Shown here in pieces: positions 18,975-23,281 of a DNA stretch of 23,281 nt. Numbering within the stretch: the first letter of the stretch is position 1; each line of letters begins with the position of its first letter. The translations under genes were made by a program, and so were the position numbers. Origin of the DNA: Oehlia diaphana (Eukaryota > Glomeromycota > Glomeromycetes > Glomerales > Glomeraceae); the NCBI GenBank assembly GCA_003833135.1, contig QZLH01000108.1, forward strand, positions 30,922 to 54,202, given 5' to 3'. The notes beneath the pieces are model-generated. The model ran no database searches. It saw only the letters and a program-made list of their open reading frames with translations, and was not told the DNA's origin.

Positions 18975-19820
18975 ATATGCCTTACTGATTACCAATTTTG
19001 TACCCACTGATTTATTCAATAGTTGCCAATCAGGTTTACTAAGTCAAATTAATTTGTCATCTAAAATTTTATGTTTAAATAATATTAGTTCATAGTATTT
19101 TAATTTTAGGAGAAATTTATATAAATATATCAAAATTAAAAATATACTAGATAACTAAAAAATATCTTGCTTCTTAATTTAACATATCAATAAAATTACT
19201 AGCTCTATCATAAAGTCAGATTGCAACCAAAACTAATAATATACATCACGATTTTCTTTTATTATTTACTCAAATATACATGTTTATTTTTACATTATTA
19301 CCAATTTATCCCAAGGATATGTGTTTTTGTTTCACTTGTTATGCTTTATTGCACATAATGATAAAAAATAAATTTCAGTTACTAGAGCAGTCTGGGCACA
19401 GGTGATCTATAATTAATAGTTAAAGTATACTTTTTAATAATCTAATTAATTCAATTATGAAATTTTTTTTATTAATTTTTATTTAAATCTTAAAAATAAT
19501 AGAAAGATATGACGGAAAGATACAGTACAAAAAAATAAAGAAGCTATGATAAATACAAAAAGATGAAAGATTGCAAGTAGTTTGTAAAAGTAAATTCATC
19601 TATTTAATAATTTAATAGGAAAAAAAAATTTTAGCCTTTGTTGGAATTTTTAAAGGATATAAGAAACTGTAAAGAAAGCAATAGCAAATGATATAGAATA
19701 AAGAAAAAAGGTGAAATATTGACTAAATCATCACAGACTGATCTGTTCAGAATTTAATCATTATGAATATGAAAAAAAATTAAATTAAAATCCTTATATC
19801 CAATCTTTCTTTACTGAAAC
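18975..19820. other. AT-rich non-coding DNA
   Basis: Nothing recognisable: no credible reading frame, splice pair or repeat structure. Confidence 0.4.
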
Positions 19821-20104
19821 CCTGAAATTTAAAACAATATCGTTAAGATCATCTTAACGACCCCATTTTGATATTGTAACAATATCAAACGATATCAAAC
19901 AATTTCATTACAATATCATCACGATATCACTTATCGTTACGATATAAATGTGATATTGTAACGTCATTGTTTTGATAAATATCAAGATATTATTCAATAT
20001 CATTTTGATATTGTATAGTAGCTATATTGTGACGATATCATAATGATATCAAAATGATATTATTTTGATATTGAAATGATATCGTTTAAAATACGAGATT
20101 TCTG
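19821..20104. mobile_element. GATATC/AATATC-rich element with inverted ends
   Basis: About twenty copies of GATATC, GATATT or AATATC occur in both orientations within 280 bp, many as CATTTTGATATTG or AACGATATCA. The left end CCTGAAATTTAAAACAATATC resembles the reverse complement of the right end (CAGAAATCTCGTATTTTAAACGATATC, given in part as CGTATTTTAAACGATATC). A perfect 9-bp hairpin, CGTTAAGAT/ATCTTAACG, lies at 19841-19859. This fits a foldback element built from a short sub-repeat. It encodes no protein. Confidence 0.55.
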
Positions 20105-20477
20105 TAAAAGTTTATAATTGGAAAATTAATATCCTATATTTTACAATTTTATTCTTATAATAATAAGTCAAAAACAGAAGTATATAAAGTGGATGGAAAC
20201 TTAAAAAATTTGACTTTTATAGCAGGAGGGAACGTTCTATATACTGTACGTATATTTTATCATGATAACATCATGATGAAACGTTGAAACGACTGAATTG
20301 TCTCAATATGCAATTCAGCAACGTCGCAATATGCAGTTCAACTGCGCTACAATGTCGTACTCCAGATGTGATCTTATACTTGAACATTTTTAATAAAAAA
20401 AAACGCAAAATTTTTGATGAATCAAGAAATAAATTAAAGAAACTTGATTTTTTAACTTGTATAAAAAGATCTTTATA

Positions 20478-20863
20478 ATTAGTAGACAATTGGATTTAAA
20501 TAATATAAAGAAAATTGATAGAATAATTAATCCTATTAATAAATAATGAAAATCTTATTCCTAATTCAGAAAGATTTATTCCAGATATTAAATTCCTTAG
20601 TTTTATGCCTTATATAAGTTATAAATAGAAATATGAAAATTAATTAATGAATTGGAATTTATTGTTGATACATTCAAAAATAATTACGGTATTATAATTT
20701 CGGTTAATATTTGTTATATAAAACAACTTTTTTTTTATGATAATCCAACATTTTTACAAAATTCTCGTTTAAGCATGCTAGTACAGTATGGGCCAAACCC
20801 TAGATTTCAAAATAAAATAAAATTTTTTCAACCGATTTTTTTAAATGTTCGATTCATTTAATT
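20478..20863 (+). pseudogene. Possible degraded coding sequence, family unknown
   Basis: Protein-like pieces follow one another in shifting frames: QLDLNNIKKIDRIINPIN, ENLIPNSERFIPDIKFLSFM, then LINELEFIVDTFKNNYG and MLVQYGPNPRF up to a stop near 20859-20861. The pieces are separated by single-base frame changes and by stops near 20541 and 20627. The composition is more balanced than random AT-rich frames here. I do not recognise the family and cannot exclude chance. Confidence 0.3.
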
Positions 20864-21229
20864 TACATTTATATTGTATAAAATTATTTTAAATTAAAAT
20901 TGAACTGAATTATGACTATATCAAAAAAGCATTCACATGATAAATTTTTGATATCTCAAGAAAACTTTTGTTTCTGAAAACGGAATTTTACAAATAATAA
21001 TTATACAGTATATTAGCTTTAAACATGCATAAATTTATTAATATATATATGTATATAAAAGTTGTTAAGTCACTTAATTATCATAAGATTACAAGGAATT
21101 AAGCTGCCAATTATATTGTTTATACTATAATAATATTTAATTCACTAAATCATCAACCTTAAGATACCTCCAAGTCGATTAATTGAGAATCACAAACTAT
21201 TGAAACAATAAAGTTAATAAATTATTTAT

Positions 21230-21871
21230 CCCTATAAAAAATAAATGTCCAGAAAATGTCTACGAAAATGTCCGGAAACTGTCCAGAATAAATCCAGTGT
21301 CCAGAAATTGTCCAGAAAATGTCTATTTCTTGCTACAGGTTTGATACTTAAAATTTTGACATATCCAGAATTTGTCCAGTATAAAATTTTGGACAAATTC
21401 TGGACAGATAAACCTGGACAAATCCGGACATAGTAAAAATTCAGAAAATTTGAACTGGACAAATTCCGGACATGAAAAAATTCTGGACGAATTCTGGACA
21501 CTACTTCCAAAAAAGGATAAATTAATTTTGTAAAAAAATGCAAAAAGCACAAAACTGACATTCATAACCTTCTTTGTCATACTAATTAAATTTGTTGAGC
21601 AGGTAAAAATACTATATATCTATGATATAAAATTTAGATTAAGAGCAACTATGATGATGGTTATATATTAAACATCTTTTTATGACAAATTTTATGAAAA
21701 AATATTTCAGGTCAATTTCCGGACAAATTCCGGACAAAAATGAGTGTCCGGAAACGAGTGTGTTTTTGGAACAATTTCTGGACATTAATTGTCCAGAAAA
21801 TATCCAGGTACTTTTAGACAAATTTTCCAGACAATTTCTGGACAATTTCCGGACACTTATTTTTTATAGGG
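21230..21871. mobile_element. Foldback element with GTCCGGAAATT sub-repeats, 642 bp
   Basis: The left end CCCTATAAAAAATAAATGTCC and the reverse-complemented right end CCCTATAAAAAATAAGTGTCC differ by one base in the first 20. Both ends continue into arrays of a 12-13 bp unit (TGTCCGGAAATTG / GTCCAGAAAATTG), more than twenty copies in both orientations at 21245-21505 and 21711-21857. The middle (about 21510-21705) is unique A/T-rich DNA. The open frames in this region come from the repeats. It sits between the last two exons of the kinase relic. Confidence 0.85.
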
Positions 21872-22675
21872 TATTTAAGCAAAATAATTTTTTTAAAAAT
21901 AGATAATACTTTATTATTAACATATGAAGTAATAATAGATGAATTAACGGGTTTGGGTAATAAATTGTTAAATGTAAACGCTCTACTGGTATATACAGCA
22001 TCAGAATTCTTTTCATACGAAGTTGAGATGTTTGGTATTTCTTTATCAGCTTCTTCAAATACTGCTTTAATTTCTTCTCTTTTATAACCATATTCTTTAT
22101 TTATAGCTCCATAACCTTCAATAGAATTATCCAAATATCAAATATATTAAATAATTTTTCGATTGCTGGTCTTTCATTTGGATTGGCAGCCATGCATTTA
22201 TAGCTAATTTTTTATAAAATTCAGGAGTTCCTTTTCCAAACTCTGATCTGATTCCATTACAAATGGCTAATGCTAAACTTATATCATGTTTTTAATTGTA
22301 AAAAGGGGGTTTTTCTGATGATAATTTAGCCATAACTACACCTCTTAGACTATAAATATCAGATGATAATGTATATGATTCTCCATTTAAGACTTCTGAT
22401 GCAATATATGGCATTACTCCATATACTACTTTATCATCTGATTTTTGTTCATTTGCTGGTCCAGACAATCCAAAGTCTGAAATATAAGAATAAATAGAAA
22501 ATAAATTATTCCTAGTATGAAAGTCTTTATGGCAATATCCCGTCATATGAAATTTATTTAAATACAATAATATATATTTAAATAACCAATTTTACTATCC
22601 CACATAATGTCGTTAAAGTCATTTGAAAGAATGCTTCTCAAATTTCCTTCATTAGCAAATTTATAATCGTCATAG

Positions 22676-22780
22676 CTTAAAATACATTGGGAAATTACTA
22701 ACGAACTGGGTTTAGAAGTTTATGGATTTACTAAAGACCCAGAAACTAGAATTTCGTTTATTTTAATAAATTTAAAATAA
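22676..22780 (+). pseudogene. Inverted segment of the minus-strand kinase relic
   Basis: On the plus strand, opposite to the rest of the relic, an open frame starts at 22676 and reads LKIHWEITNELGLEVYGFT, then KDPETRISFILINLK and a stop. This is the segment that in the family lies between the lysine strand/αC region and the FANEGNLRS segment. It occupies exactly that place but is flipped. The right breakpoint is somewhere in the A/T-rich DNA at 22760-22790. Confidence 0.75.
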
Positions 22781-23235
22781 AATATTTTAATACTATTAAA
22801 CACCCCAATGAAATAAATAAATAAGACAAAATAGTATAAAAACGTACTTGATTTAAATATTTATCTGAAATATTTTGTGATCCTTTTAGCTTTTTCAAAG
22901 CGACTTTTTGAGATTCAGGTTCTTTTTTCCAACTTCCATCACTTTGTTTGTAATAATATAATTTACCATCAATCCAAGTTGCAGAATATACTTTGGCAAA
23001 TCCACCATTCCTTGTATTATACATTGTATCTTTATAAACTTATCAATATCAGAATTTCCACTGGTCCATCCTTCCATTTCTAAATGGATCACATTCTTAC
23101 ACCATAATTCTTCAGTAAAGGGTTTATTACAATATGAACAATTTTTGTGATTGAAATTTTCACCTGAAATATTTGATTTACTAATTTCGGTTTCCACTAG
23201 ATTATTTTCGTAATATAAGTATTTAAAAAAGAATC

Positions 23236-23238
<3 letters not shown>

Positions 23239-23281
<43 letters not shown>
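23239..23281. repeat. Poly-T then poly-A at the right edge
   Basis: About 32 T are followed directly by at least 11 A, running off the window. This may be a contig edge artefact or a real A/T hairpin. Confidence 0.85.

Larger units (their letters stand above)
21159..23227 (-). pseudogene. TKL-like kinase pseudogene, split and rearranged
   Basis: On the minus strand the relic reads NCSYCNKPF, then MEGWTSGNSDIDKFIK, a one-base loss, MYNTRN, GGFAKVYSATWIDG, KVALKKLKGSQNIS, a splice donor, then FANEGNLRSILSNDFND, GYCHKDFHTRNN, SDFGLSGPANEQKSDDK and YTLSSDIYS. It ends with AVFEEADKEIPNISTSYE and NSSIITSYVNN. A last exon, DSQLIDLEVS with a stop at 21159-21161, lies beyond a foldback element. Disablements: no ATG, a deletion removing the start of the glycine loop, stops before INF and after PFYN, frameshifts near 22212 and 22130, and an internal inversion at about 22676-22780. 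It is a different subfamily from the kinase at 14496 (WTSGNSDIDKFI type, DFG instead of DLG). Confidence 0.85.

Noticed and set aside
20271..20489. Overlapping open frames on both strands near 20280-20489
   Set aside because: They contain imperfect repeats of CAATATGCA-TTCA and no family signature; neither strand is preferred.
21232..21580. Open frames with repeated cysteine-proline-glutamate words (CPEFVQ, CPEIVQ)
   Set aside because: They are translations of the GTCCGGAAATT sub-repeats of the foldback element, present in several frames and on both strands.
1..23281. CRISPR array, bacterial operon, defence island or prophage
   Set aside because: Spliced genes, eukaryotic-type kinase, BTB and F-box families and the repeat types show nuclear fungal DNA; no regularly spaced repeats with unique spacers were seen.

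Overview
The window looks like nuclear DNA of an arbuscular mycorrhizal fungus close to Rhizophagus (Glomeromycotina). The evidence is its very AT-rich composition, short introns with GT...AG ends, and four gene families that are greatly expanded in that group: BTB-BACK-TLDc proteins, TKL-like protein kinases with a small Cys-rich N-terminus, F-box proteins of the LVNRLWC type, and many small inverted-repeat transposons. The assignment rests on recognising these families, not on a search. No rRNA, tRNA, CRISPR or operon structure was seen.

Layout from left to right. 1-500: a terminal exon of an unrecognised minus-strand gene. 500-2100: non-coding, with a 71-bp tandem repeat and a small TIR element. 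2145-3224 (minus): a broken F-box gene. 3565-3862: a short exon-like piece encoding one membrane helix, then two 54-bp repeats. 5190-9092: a BTB cluster with one intact gene (6633-8121, two exons) and three decayed copies around it. 8819-10224: three related intron-like repeats. 10435-11358: a 5'-truncated kinase pseudogene. 11840-14230: a stack of non-autonomous elements. 14496-16308: an apparently intact kinase gene with a TIR element inside its first intron. 16450-20110: hairpins, degenerate tandem repeats, an inverted copy of the 11843 repeat and a GATATC-rich element. 20478-20860: possible degraded coding DNA. 21159-23227 (minus): a second kinase pseudogene, split by a foldback element and carrying a small internal inversion.

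Only two genes look functional: the BTB-BACK-TLDc gene and the plus-strand kinase. Everything else is gene relic or repeat. The window therefore records birth and death of lineage-expanded families (BTB about four copies, kinase three copies) together with insertion of several kinds of short inverted-repeat element. I did not find a convincing new multi-gene system. The most unusual signals are the micro-inversion inside the minus-strand kinase relic, the foldback element sitting in its last intron, the TIR element that lengthens an otherwise normal intron of the live kinase, and a perfect 28-bp hairpin in BTB relic DNA.
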